The notes under the pieces are model-generated. The model did no database searches. It saw nothing but the letters and a program-made list of their open reading frames with translations, and was not told the origin of the DNA. From COE1 sp965114465 (GTDB lineage Bacteria > Bacillota > Clostridia > Lachnospirales > Lachnospiraceae): a stretch of 24,485 nucleotides of DNA. This document shows, piece after piece, positions 7,705-14,068 of the stretch. The stretch lies in contig CBCOYO010000039.1 of the NCBI GenBank assembly GCA_965114465.1, positions 1 to 24,485 of the forward strand, written 5' to 3'. Position 1 is the stretch's first letter; every line of letters starts with the position of its first letter. Position numbers and translations under genes: made by a program.

Positions 7705-7752
7705 ACCCTTACAGGCTCTGCCAAGCCGAGTATTAAGGAAAGGAGTATCTAT

Positions 7753-7953
7753 ATGGATAATAAGCCAATAACTACAGAAGGATTTTGTCCAATCCAAAAG
7801 AAAAAATATAATATCGATATCACATATGAAAAAGAACCCGATTCGGATACATATACAACTAAATCTTTTTATTGTGACAATTTTGCTAACTGCCGTTTAG
7901 ATGAATGTCCCATTAAAATAGAAAATGAACATTATTTAATAAGCAAAGCCTAA
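7753..7953 (+). CDS. Cys-rich small protein, 66 aa
   Basis: Contains Cys at CPIQ, YCDNFANC and DECPI, spaced like a compact metal-binding or zinc-ribbon fold. It begins MDNKPITTEGFCPIQKKKY. AAAGGAG lies seven bases before the ATG. It stands alone, pointing right, within a block of leftward genes, with its own promoter (7676-7704) and a strong terminator (7993-8039). This solo wiring suggests independent expression, for example in the integrated state. No function recognised. Confidence 0.7.
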   Translation: MDNKPITTEGFCPIQKKKYNIDITYEKEPDSDTYTTKSFYCDNFANCRLDECPIKIENEHYLISKA

Positions 7954-7992
7954 ATTTTTATTTTAATTAAATAAGTAAAAATTAAATGTATG

Positions 7993-8039
7993 GTCATTGC
8001 CTATGGATTTATAGAATCCAATAGGCAATGACATTTTTC
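7993..8039 (+). terminator. Strong intrinsic terminator between convergent genes
   Basis: A 17-bp stem with one bulge (GTCATTGCCTAT... at 7993-8009, ...ATAGGCAATGAC at 8015-8032) and a 5-base loop is followed by ATTTTTCT. It ends the rightward 66-aa gene. The leftward 177-aa gene converges on it, so it may insulate both directions. Confidence 0.85.
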
Positions 8040-8051
8040 TGCCTTATCATG

Positions 8052-8585
8052 CTATTTCTCTGCCTGCCCTCTTTTTCTTCTATTTTCTCTTATCTCTTTT
8101 AGCCTTTCTACTTCCTCCTCTGGAGAAAACATATGTTTAATCTTTACTCCCGTCCTTTTTATCAATGGCAAAAAACTTCCTGTTGGAGATGTCTTATTTT
8201 CTACTGTACATTCTTTTTTTCTCTCACACGTTCCACATGGGAACTGTTCCCCCGCTACTCGTTCATAAAGATAATCGCTATATAAACAACTTAGCCAATG
8301 TGCTGTACAATACCATGCCAAATCTTCATCCAGTACCAACTGATACAATTGTCCATATATTCCGCTGGCTATATCCATCACAGCTTCTTTATCTTCTTCT
8401 TTAATTGTATATATCAAACGCAATATATCTTTTGATACCGCTTTGATAATTCTTTCGTATTGAAACAGATAATCAATTTTTTCGATTTCCAGCATATTTG
8501 GGTTTGTTAACTCCTCATAAGCCTTTTGAATGTCTTTATTTCCTCTATCATTTGGATTATATTTAGGTTCTCTTGGTTGTTCCAT
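8052..8585 (-). CDS. Hypothetical element protein, 177 aa
   Basis: Helical protein with an FPCGTCERKKEC cluster near residue 115 (three Cys, possible metal site) and a basic tail (RLKEIRENRRKRGQ). The ATG at 8585 follows GGGAGGGGG at good spacing. It lies 17 bases after the 86-aa gene in the same leftward unit. No family recognised. Confidence 0.65.
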   Translation of the reverse strand: MEQPREPKYNPNDRGNKDIQKAYEELTNPNMLEIEKIDYLFQYERIIKAVSKDILRLIYTIKEEDKEAVMDIASGIYGQLYQLVLDEDLAWYCTAHWLSCLYSDYLYERVAGEQFPCGTCERKKECTVENKTSPTGSFLPLIKRTGVKIKHMFSPEEEVERLKEIRENRRKRGQAEK

Positions 8586-8602
8586 CTTTCTGACCCCCTC
8601 CC

Positions 8603-8863
8603 TTATTCAAAAAAATATTTACCAGTTATTTTTCTCCGTCTATCAGCTTCTTTCCTGCAAGCTTCATAAATATCTTTAGAATATTCCAGTATCTTTGCTC
8701 TCTCTTGCGGGGTCTTCTGGATATCTGTACTTTGACACGCTTCCAGATATTTGTCCAAACGCTCCCACAGATCTGACTCTTGAAGTAAGCACCAGTCATG
8801 AAAAGGCAAAGAGAATGAAATTGTCGATTCCGAAGAATTGATAGCCCTCTTTATCGTGTACAT
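8603..8863 (-). CDS. Hypothetical element protein, 86 aa
   Basis: A soluble helical protein (MYTIKRAINSSESTISF start; RAKILEYSKDIYEACRKEAD helix; basic end RRRKITGKYFFE). A GGAGGTGA site precedes the ATG at 8863. Its first codons overlap the last codons of the 36-aa gene (8851-8961), which points to coupled translation. Function unknown. Confidence 0.65.
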   Translation of the reverse strand: MYTIKRAINSSESTISFSLPFHDWCLLQESDLWERLDKYLEACQSTDIQKTPQERAKILEYSKDIYEACRKEADRRRKITGKYFFE

Positions 8864-8961
8864 TTTACTTCACCTCCGTTTATTTTAAATATTCGTTTTT
8901 CAGCGTCTATCTCAATAGTCTTTAATTCATTTGGGATATCTGTAAAAATTTCTGCTTTCAA
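8851..8961 (-). CDS. Very small protein, 36 aa (TTG start)
   Basis: TTG at 8961 lies nine bases after AGGAGGAGG and opens a frame to TAA at 8851-8853. The peptide starts MKAEIFTDIPNELKTIEI and continues DAEKRIFKINGGEV. It resembles the short strand-helix-strand proteins common in clostridial elements (an EIDxEKRxFxING pattern). It overlaps the following gene by 13 bases. No function known. It is first in the leftward unit that runs to 8052. Confidence 0.55.
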   Translation of the reverse strand: MKAEIFTDIPNELKTIEIDAEKRIFKINGGEVKCTR

Positions 8962-9043
8962 TTTTCTTTACCTCCTCCTAATTAAAAAATTACTCTGTTT
9001 TAAGCATTTTCCACTTTTCTTACCTTCTACGCCACTTTATTGT

Positions 9044-9092
9044 AATATTTTGCAAATTTCAGCTTGATTTCTGCAAAATATTGCAATATACT
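9044..9092. promoter_or_regulatory. Divergent control site: palindromes overlapping a promoter
   Basis: Rightward promoter: TTGATT (9064-9069), 17-base spacer, TATACT (9087-9092), serving the 51-aa gene. An inverted repeat, AATATTTTGCA (9044-9054) and TGCAAAATATT (9072-9082), flanks the -35. A 12-bp palindrome ATATTGCAATAT (9078-9089) overlaps the -10. The layout looks like an operator for one of the HTH proteins. Confidence 0.55.
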
Positions 9093-9139
9093 ATTTGATG
9101 TAGTTTTCAAAATACACAAAATAGAAAGGAATACACAAA

Positions 9140-9295
9140 ATGTCAAAAGAAGAAATTACTTTAGAACTTACCAAATTGGCTTATGAGCGTACTCAACCTG
9201 ACAAGGGTTCATCCAAAAAGCCAGAAGAAGAAGTAGTAACCAATTTGTACAACTACATATTCACCCATATTACGGGTACAGAACAGAATAAATAG
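9140..9295 (+). CDS. Small protein, 51 aa
   Basis: An ATG nine bases after AAAGGA opens a frame ending with TAG at 9293-9295. The peptide begins MSKEEITLELTKLAYERT and ends NYIFTHITGTEQNK. The opening pattern (KEEITLELTKxAYE) is familiar from small proteins in clostridial prophages. It has a consensus promoter with palindromic operators upstream. Its last 26 bases overlap, tail to tail, the leftward 52-aa gene. Function unknown. Confidence 0.6.
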   Translation: MSKEEITLELTKLAYERTQPDKGSSKKPEEEVVTNLYNYIFTHITGTEQNK

Positions 9296-9428
9296 CAACC
9301 ATCTGTTTTGAATATTCTGCCCGTTCCAATGGCCGCAGACTTCCTAACGACTGCTCCGCAAGTAATTCTAATTGTTTGTGGAGCAGTTCTCTTTCTTCCT
9401 CATACAGATTCTTCTCTTTTTCACTCAT
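9270..9428 (-). CDS. Small charged protein, 52 aa
   Basis: The ATG at 9428 follows GAGGTGA by four bases. The protein starts MSEKEKNLYEEERELLHKQ and has a helical, Glu-rich first half and a LRPLERAEYSKQM second half. It is predicted as one long helix or coiled coil. It lies ten bases after the Cro-like gene in the leftward unit. It overlaps the 51-aa gene convergently, so the two could interfere at RNA level. Function unknown. Confidence 0.55.
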   Translation of the reverse strand: MSEKEKNLYEEERELLHKQLELLAEQSLGSLRPLERAEYSKQMVAIYSVLYP

Positions 9429-9437
9429 AATCTCACC

Positions 9438-9671
9438 TCACTTCCTATTTTGCAAACATTCAATGTTATCCGGCACTCCTGATATACCTTCCAAAAGATA
9501 GTCAACATCTGTGCCAAACATACGAGCCATAATAACAAGCTTTATGCCCGGAATATCTGTTTCTTCATTAATCCAGTTATAATATGTTCTAACTGAAATA
9601 TTCAGTTTTTTTGCCAATTCTTCTCTCGAAAGATTAAATCTTACTCTTTCCGCCTCTATTCTATTGAGCAT
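9438..9671 (-). CDS. Cro-like HTH regulator, 77 aa
   Basis: An XRE-type helix-turn-helix spans residues ~5-60 (RIEAERVRFNLSREELAKKL, NISVRTYYNWINEE as the recognition part, then a VIMARMFGTDVDYLLEG tail). AGAGGAGG precedes the ATG at 9671. Its start overlaps the end of the 67-aa gene. Position divergent from the CI-like repressor and near the left operator array makes a Cro or antagonist role likely, by analogy with phage switches. Confidence 0.8.
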   Translation of the reverse strand: MLNRIEAERVRFNLSREELAKKLNISVRTYYNWINEETDIPGIKLVIMARMFGTDVDYLLEGISGVPDNIECLQNRK

Positions 9672-9864
9672 TTTCTCCCTCCTCTCTTGCTGCTAACTCT
9701 TGTGGTATTGCTTTTTCTAGTGATGCTTTAACTACTTGTTGCTCTGCTAGTTGCTGACTAGCTAAAAGAAGTTCTGCCCCACTACTGACAAGCATTAGAT
9801 TGTTATTATTTAGTTTTAATAATATTTTAAAAATTTCTTTAACATCTTGTCTTTTTTCTATCAT
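9661..9864 (-). CDS. Small helical protein, 67 aa
   Basis: The first gene of the leftward unit. It is mostly helical with a Gln/Ala-rich second half (ASQQLAEQQVVKASLEKA). ATG at 9864 is preferred: AGGGAG lies 11 bases upstream, whereas GTG at 9876 would be too close to it. The 3' end overlaps the Cro-like start by 11 bases, so the two are probably coupled. No domain recognised. Confidence 0.55.
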   Translation of the reverse strand: MIEKRQDVKEIFKILLKLNNNNLMLVSSGAELLLASQQLAEQQVVKASLEKAIPQELAAREEGENAQ

Positions 9865-9899
9865 TATATCTATCACTCCCTTTTTTCTATTGTTTATTT

Positions 9900-9965
9900 A
9901 CTTGTCAACATCACTATATCACACTTGTAAACATTTTGTCAATATGTTTTGGTTGACTTGTCAAT
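9900..9965. promoter_or_regulatory. Four-site operator array between repressor and leftward genes
   Basis: Four same-direction copies of a 10-base motif: ACTTGTCAAC (9900), ACTTGTAAAC (9923), TTTTGTCAAT (9934) and ACTTGTCAAT (9956). Their spacing of 23, 11 and 22 bases keeps them on one face of the helix. The last one forms part of a perfect TTGAC-TT-GTCAA palindrome (9953-9964). The sites overlap both divergent promoters. Likely binding sites for the CI-like and/or Cro-like protein. Confidence 0.65.
9913..9942 (-). promoter_or_regulatory. Leftward promoter (early operon)
   Basis: On the minus strand TTGACA (9937-9942) and TATAGT (9913-9918) are separated by 18 bases. It drives the 67-aa/Cro-like/52-aa unit and overlaps operator copies. 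Confidence 0.65.
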
Positions 9966-9981
9966 CTTATTATATTATAAT
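9953..9981 (+). promoter_or_regulatory. Rightward promoter of the CI-like repressor
   Basis: TTGACT (9953-9958), a 17-base spacer and perfect TATAAT (9976-9981) lie 21 bases before the ATG. The -35 is part of a palindromic operator, so autoregulation is likely. Confidence 0.75.
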
Positions 9982-10002
9982 CATATTTAAAGGAGGTTTT
10001 TT

Positions 10003-10389
10003 ATGATTGATAGAATTATAAAAATAAGAAAAGACAGTGGATTAAGTCAAGAAAAGTTTGCTGAAAAATTAGGCTTATCTAAAAATTTTATAAACCAATT
10101 AGAAAACGGTAAAAAAAATCCATCTAATAGAACTATTTTAGATATTTGTCATAAATTCAATGTAAGTGAAGATTGGTTGAAAAATGGTAATGGAACTATG
10201 TACAATTTACCCGTAGATGAAGATATGGTATTCATTGAATCCTTAATGACAGATAAAGACAATCCATTTTACGATTTGATTATGAAAACTTTGAAAACTT
10301 ACAATGCACTTAATGATGAAAATAAAAAAGTGGTTAAATCATTCGCACAAAGCCTAATAACACAAGAGAATGAGAAGGACAAGAATTAA
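10003..10389 (+). CDS. CI-like XRE repressor, 128 aa
   Basis: An N-terminal helix-turn-helix covers residues ~6-60 (IRKDSGLSQEKFAEKLGLSKNF, INQLENGKKNPSNRTI, then FNVSEDWLKNGNGTMY). A short helical C-terminal segment may dimerise. There is no S24 peptidase domain, so induction would not use RecA-stimulated self-cleavage. AAAGGAGG lies six bases before the ATG, behind a consensus promoter. Its place at the divergent operator array marks it as the element's maintenance repressor. The stop overlaps, tail to tail, the 36-aa leftward ORF. Confidence 0.85.
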   Translation: MIDRIIKIRKDSGLSQEKFAEKLGLSKNFINQLENGKKNPSNRTILDICHKFNVSEDWLKNGNGTMYNLPVDEDMVFIESLMTDKDNPFYDLIMKTLKTYNALNDENKKVVKSFAQSLITQENEKDKN

Positions 10390-10404
10390 ATTCCTGTCCT
10401 TCTC
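10372..10404. terminator. Hairpin at the repressor 3' end, weak terminator
   Basis: GAGAAGGACA (10372-10381) pairs with TGTCCTTCTC (10395-10404), with a GAAT/ATTC extension. Neither side has a clear T-run, so termination would be weak. It spans the repressor stop codon and the end of the convergent small ORF. Confidence 0.4.
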
Positions 10405-10496
10405 AAGTATGCTATAATTAAACTATAAATTTTCTTTTTAAATGTTTCATCCTTTATTTTTTTAATCAATTTAACTATTTCTTTTTCGTAGTCCAT
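10386..10496 (-). CDS. Very small basic protein, 36 aa
   Basis: ATG at 10496 is preceded by AAGGAG at eight bases; TAA is at 10386-10388. The peptide starts MDYEKEIVKLIKKIKDETF and ends LIIAYLRRTGI. It is Lys-rich and amphipathic. Similar tiny proteins lie next to repressor genes in clostridial elements. It ends inside the last codons of the repressor, on the opposite strand. A TATAAT on the minus strand (10559-10564) could be its -10, with only a weak -35. Function unknown. Confidence 0.5.
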   Translation of the reverse strand: MDYEKEIVKLIKKIKDETFKKKIYSLIIAYLRRTGI

Positions 10497-10842
10497 ATGC
10501 AGCACTCCTTTCAACCTTGCATAAGGGATTGGTTTTCTTATTAATAAAATACTACCATATTATAAGATATAAAATCTACCCTCATGTTTTCATATCTTAT
10601 TATTTTTACTAATTTCGTTAAATACCCACAAAAAAGTAACCGTCATTTTTTTATACTTTCTTGCACAATATATAAAAACATGTCTATTTTATTTTTATCT
10701 GACAAATTTTTCCAATATTCTTGTAATTATATTCGTTTTACCCTATAATTTATAATATCTAATACACAGAACATTAAATAATTATTAATTCACTATGGTG
10801 TTTTAATAAAAAATAAACAATTTTCTTAGGAGGAAAAAAACT
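10497..10842. other. AT-rich gap with one clear promoter
   Basis: No gene is supported in these 346 bases. The region is very AT-rich. It holds a rightward promoter at 10721-10749 and a possible leftward -10 at 10559-10564. I see no other structure. Confidence 0.5.
10721..10749 (+). promoter_or_regulatory. Promoter for zinc-ribbon / GIY-YIG cassette
   Basis: TTGTAA (10721-10726), a 17-base spacer and TATAAT (10744-10749) lie about 94 bases before the zinc-ribbon gene start. Confidence 0.6.
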
Positions 10843-11577
10843 ATGGCACTTATCAACTGTCCCGAATGCGGAAAGGAAATATCAGATCGGGCAACGAGCT
10901 GTCCGAATTGTGGGTGTCCCGTAGACCCTGTGGGATTTAATGAAGGAAATCAAAACGTAACAGAAAATTCCGGTTTTTTATATCAATTACAAAATGCTTT
11001 TCAAAATAGTGTTCAAAATGCTGGTAATTCTTCGCTTTTTTCTTATAGGGCAACAAGAAAAATTGGTCCAGTGAAAATTGATGAAAACAATAAAATGTTT
11101 CAAATAAATGGAACAATACTACAAAACGGAAAAAAGACTGGAATTATCGGAAAATCCTTTAAAGGATTAATGGCAGTAAGTACACTTGGAATATCGACTG
11201 CTGCAGAAAAAGCTTTGGGAATAGGCGGGAAGAAAGTAGGTACTAATGAATGGCATGAGTTTTCAGATTTGATTAGTTATGATTTGATTGAAGATGATTC
11301 TGTAGTCACAACTGGCGGCTGCGGACAAGCCTTGATAGGTGGTGCTTTGTTTGGAGGACTTGGGGCTGTGGCTGGTGGCATTACAGGAAAGCGTGTTCAA
11401 AAGAAACGAATTGAGTCATTAAGTATAAAAGTAACACTGAACAGTTTTAAGAATTCATGCGTATTAATACCATTAATTACCAAACCAACAAAAACTAATA
11501 GCAAAGAATATAAAAACGCTTTTGAGGACGCGCAAAAGATACTTTCAATATTAGATGTAATAACTCATAATAAGTAA
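10843..11577 (+). CDS. Zinc-ribbon protein with glycine-zipper segment, 244 aa
   Basis: An N-terminal double-CxxC zinc ribbon uses C6, C9, C20 and C23 (CPECG, CPNCG). A Gln/Asn-rich linker follows, then a beta-rich middle domain, then a Gly-rich hydrophobic stretch at about 157-184 (QALIGGALFGGLGAVAGG) of the glycine-zipper type that can insert in membranes. The ATG at 10843 follows TAGGAGG by eight bases. It has its own promoter and is 38 bases upstream of the DUF4041/GIY-YIG gene. The pair looks like cargo; a defence or exclusion role (membrane effector plus nuclease-like sensor) is inference. Confidence 0.75.
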   Translation: MALINCPECGKEISDRATSCPNCGCPVDPVGFNEGNQNVTENSGFLYQLQNAFQNSVQNAGNSSLFSYRATRKIGPVKIDENNKMFQINGTILQNGKKTGIIGKSFKGLMAVSTLGISTAAEKALGIGGKKVGTNEWHEFSDLISYDLIEDDSVVTTGGCGQALIGGALFGGLGAVAGGITGKRVQKKRIESLSIKVTLNSFKNSCVLIPLITKPTKTNSKEYKNAFEDAQKILSILDVITHNK

Positions 11578-11615
11578 AAAACAAACAATTTTTAAAGATA
11601 ATTAGGAGAAAATAC

Positions 11616-13148
11616 ATGGGAATAACAGATATATTTAAGACCAGACAATTTAAAAATGATATTGAGAGGCTTGCTGCTGAAAATGCATATCTAAACTCTC
11701 TCCTAACTCCAGAAATGAGAACTGCTGTATCAATAAATGCTGAAATCCAGAAACTTACTGCTGAAAAACTATCTATTCAGACATCAATTGAAGAACATAA
11801 AGAACAATATGAGGAATTATTGCAAGAAATTAATTTATTAGACAAGGAAATAGAAGAAAAGAAAGAACTCGTCATTATTTTAGACGATGAACTATTATAT
11901 CAGGATTTTGGTCTTTACACTCCAATTTACAATTTAATGAACTCAGAAATGTACAAAGATAAACTTGCCGTAGTGCGTGAACAGCAAAAGAACATGATAA
12001 AAAATAATAAAGCAGCAAATTTTCCCACAAACTTCACTTATAACAACAGTCTTGCTCAAGGGAAAAAACTTGTAGCAGACAATGTAAAACAAATACTACG
12101 CGCTTTTAACAATGAATGTGATGCTATTATTGATAAAGTTAAATTCAACAATGTTGAAGCAATCCGAAAAAGAATCATTAAATCATGTGAAGATTTAAAC
12201 AAATTAAATTCTAAAATGCAAATTTCCATTACTCCTACTTATTTAGATTTAAAATTGCAGGAAATGAACCTCTGTTATGAGTATGCAATAAAAAAACAAG
12301 AAGAAAAAGAAGAACAAAAACGCATCCGCGAAGAACAACGGGAAGCACAAAAATTACAAAAAGAAATTGAAGAAGCAAGAAAAACAAGCGAAAAAGAGAG
12401 AATCCATTATAAGAATGCGCTTCACCGTCTTGAAATCCAACTACAGTCCGCAAATGATGTAGAACGCGCCATTTTGGAAGAAAAACATCTGGAAATGCAG
12501 GAACAACTTAATAATATTGAAGAAGAAATAAGAAAAATTGATTACAGAGAAGCAAATCAGCGCGCAGGATATGTCTATATTATATCAAACATAGGTTCTT
12601 TTGGAGAAAATATTTACAAAATTGGAATGACAAGAAGGCTTGAGCCTATGGATCGCGTAGATGAACTTGGGGATGCATCAGTCCCCTTTGCATTTGATGT
12701 ACATGCTATGATTTTTAGTGATGATGCACCTGCTTTAGAAGCTGCTCTCCATAGAGCATTTGATAATAAAAAAGTTAATATGATTAATACAAGAAGAGAG
12801 TTTTTTCATGTAACCCTTGAAGAAATTGAGGAAGTTGTTAAAAAGAACTTTGACAAAACAGTTGAGTTTACGAAAATCCCAAATGCAGAGCAATATCGCG
12901 AGTCCCAAATGATGCGTCGCCAATTAGGGCTAGATGAACTGATACGACATGATGCTATCATGAATGAGCAAACAACCATTCCCATCACTGTTCAAGCACC
13001 TTCTGCCCCATCATTAAAAGATATTACTCTTGACCCTTCTAAAGAATATCTGTATACCAAATGGGGAATTTATGAAATGCCGAATCCTTATCATATATAT
13101 CTTAATAAGGGCGCTCGCAATGACTTAAAATTGATAGCAACTACATAA
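11616..13148 (+). CDS. DUF4041 coiled-coil protein with C-terminal GIY-YIG (T5orf172-type) domain, 510 aa
   Basis: The N-terminus (FKTRQFKNDIERLAAENAYLNSLL) and the domain at ~90-220 match DUF4041. A long Glu/Lys coiled coil runs from ~220 to 310. A GIY-YIG nuclease fold of the T5orf172/MUG113 kind starts near residue 318: GYVYIIS, NIYKIGMTRR, the acidic ALEAALHRAF helix and EFFHV. The catalytic-type residues (Tyr, Gly-Met-Thr-Arg, Glu) appear present. This architecture is frequent on phages and plasmids; the native target is not known. An AGGAG site lies just upstream. It follows the zinc-ribbon gene in one transcription unit. Confidence 0.85.
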   Translation: MGITDIFKTRQFKNDIERLAAENAYLNSLLTPEMRTAVSINAEIQKLTAEKLSIQTSIEEHKEQYEELLQEINLLDKEIEEKKELVIILDDELLYQDFGLYTPIYNLMNSEMYKDKLAVVREQQKNMIKNNKAANFPTNFTYNNSLAQGKKLVADNVKQILRAFNNECDAIIDKVKFNNVEAIRKRIIKSCEDLNKLNSKMQISITPTYLDLKLQEMNLCYEYAIKKQEEKEEQKRIREEQREAQKLQKEIEEARKTSEKERIHYKNALHRLEIQLQSANDVERAILEEKHLEMQEQLNNIEEEIRKIDYREANQRAGYVYIISNIGSFGENIYKIGMTRRLEPMDRVDELGDASVPFAFDVHAMIFSDDAPALEAALHRAFDNKKVNMINTRREFFHVTLEEIEEVVKKNFDKTVEFTKIPNAEQYRESQMMRRQLGLDELIRHDAIMNEQTTIPITVQAPSAPSLKDITLDPSKEYLYTKWGIYEMPNPYHIYLNKGARNDLKLIATT

Positions 13149-13171
13149 CTGTTTGAGTCAAACAATAAGTA

Positions 13172-13185
13172 TTGCGATATCGCAA
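13172..13185. repeat. 14-bp palindrome TTGCGATATCGCAA, variant copy 3
   Basis: It keeps the TTGCGA/TCGCAA arms of the copies at 938 and 4314, with centre AT in place of CG. It lies 24 bases after the GIY-YIG stop codon. Confidence 0.45.
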
Positions 13186-13267
13186 CCAATAGCAAACATT
13201 GAAGGATAAAAGTGAGGATTTTACCCATACTGCTGATATTATTATCAAAATAAATTATTTGGGAATA

Positions 13268-13296
13268 TTGCAAATTTATTTTACATTTGCTATAAT
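13268..13296 (+). promoter_or_regulatory. Promoter upstream of the short transcript and Uma2
   Basis: TTGCAA (13268-13273), a 17-base spacer and TATAAT (13291-13296). The surrounding AATATTGCAAATTT resembles the operator half-site at 9044. Confidence 0.6.
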
Positions 13297-13301
13297 GCCA
13301 G

Positions 13302-13385
13302 TAGGCATGAAAAGGGAATACCAACCATATAGGCAAAAAGGACGAACCCTCAATTGTACTGCGAATACAATTGGGGTTCTTCTTC
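13302..13385 (+). ncRNA. Candidate short RNA or leader with intrinsic terminator
   Basis: Transcription from 13291-13296 would start near 13302 and meet a strong hairpin at 13344-13379 (GAACCC-T-CAATTGTA / TACAATTG-GGGTTC) followed by TTCTTC. This gives an RNA of about 80-85 nt, or an attenuator leader for the Uma2 gene 114 bases further on. The T-run is imperfect, so read-through is possible. Confidence 0.45.
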
Positions 13386-13498
13386 TGTGTGTCAGCATTA
13401 GTATCTTGGATTTTATACTTTTTGAAGTTCCAAAGAACCAAATACACCTTCCCCTTCCAACTTCGAAGCCTTACAATAATTAAAAGCGAGGAAAACCT

Positions 13499-14044
13499 AT
13501 GGCACTATTACAAGAAAAAATTAACACAATAGATGACATCTATGCCCTCCCAGAAGGACAGCGGGCAGAGTTGATTGACGGGCGTATGTATATGATGGCA
13601 CCGCCAAATACCATACACCAGAATCTTGTCAGTGAATTTACTATCACAATAGGAAATTATATTCGCTCAAAGGGTGGAAACTGCAAGGTATTTCCAGCTC
13701 CCTTTGCTGTTTTCTTAAACAAGGATGACCAAAACTATGTTGAGCCTGACATTTCCGTAATATGCGATAAAGACAAATTGAATGAAAAAGGGTGCAACGG
13801 TGCACCAGACTGGATAATCGAAATCGTTTCCCCTAGTACAAGCAGAATTGACTATGGGGTCAAACTTTTCAAATATCGCACTGCGGGTGTACGTGAATAT
13901 TGGATCGTAAATCCTATGAAAAAGACCGTTACCGTATTCGACATGGAAAACGAAGAACAATCAAACCAATATGATTTTGATGAAACCATTTGTTCCTGCA
14001 TTTACGAAGACTTAAAAATCAATATCGCTAATCTGCTTTTATAG
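13499..14044 (+). CDS. Uma2-family endonuclease, 181 aa
   Basis: It fits the Uma2 (DUF820) restriction-like fold. The family core residues are present: E24 in AELIDGRMY, D84 in VEPDISVI, E108 in WIIEIVSPS and K122/K125 in VKLFKYR, followed by GVREYWIVNP. A GAGGA site precedes the ATG. The length is typical. Uma2 proteins are widespread and often occur in many copies; the biological target is mostly unknown. Here it is followed after 24 bases by a truncated HicB-like gene, suggesting a two-gene unit. Confidence 0.88.
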   Translation: MALLQEKINTIDDIYALPEGQRAELIDGRMYMMAPPNTIHQNLVSEFTITIGNYIRSKGGNCKVFPAPFAVFLNKDDQNYVEPDISVICDKDKLNEKGCNGAPDWIIEIVSPSTSRIDYGVKLFKYRTAGVREYWIVNPMKKTVTVFDMENEEQSNQYDFDETICSCIYEDLKINIANLLL

Positions 14045-14068
14045 AGCAGCTAAATAGGAGGAATTTTA

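Larger units (their letters stand above)
13149..13498. other. Gap holding a palindrome, promoter and terminator
   Basis: About 350 bases without a supported protein gene between the GIY-YIG gene and Uma2. They contain the TTGCGATATCGCAA palindrome, a consensus promoter (13268-13296) and a terminator-like hairpin (13344-13385). An open frame across it has no ribosome site and crosses both signals. Confidence 0.55.

Noticed and set aside
13199..13483. A 94-codon rightward frame between the GIY-YIG and Uma2 genes
   Set aside because: It has no ribosome site, crosses a consensus promoter and a terminator hairpin, and its protein looks unlike any real one.
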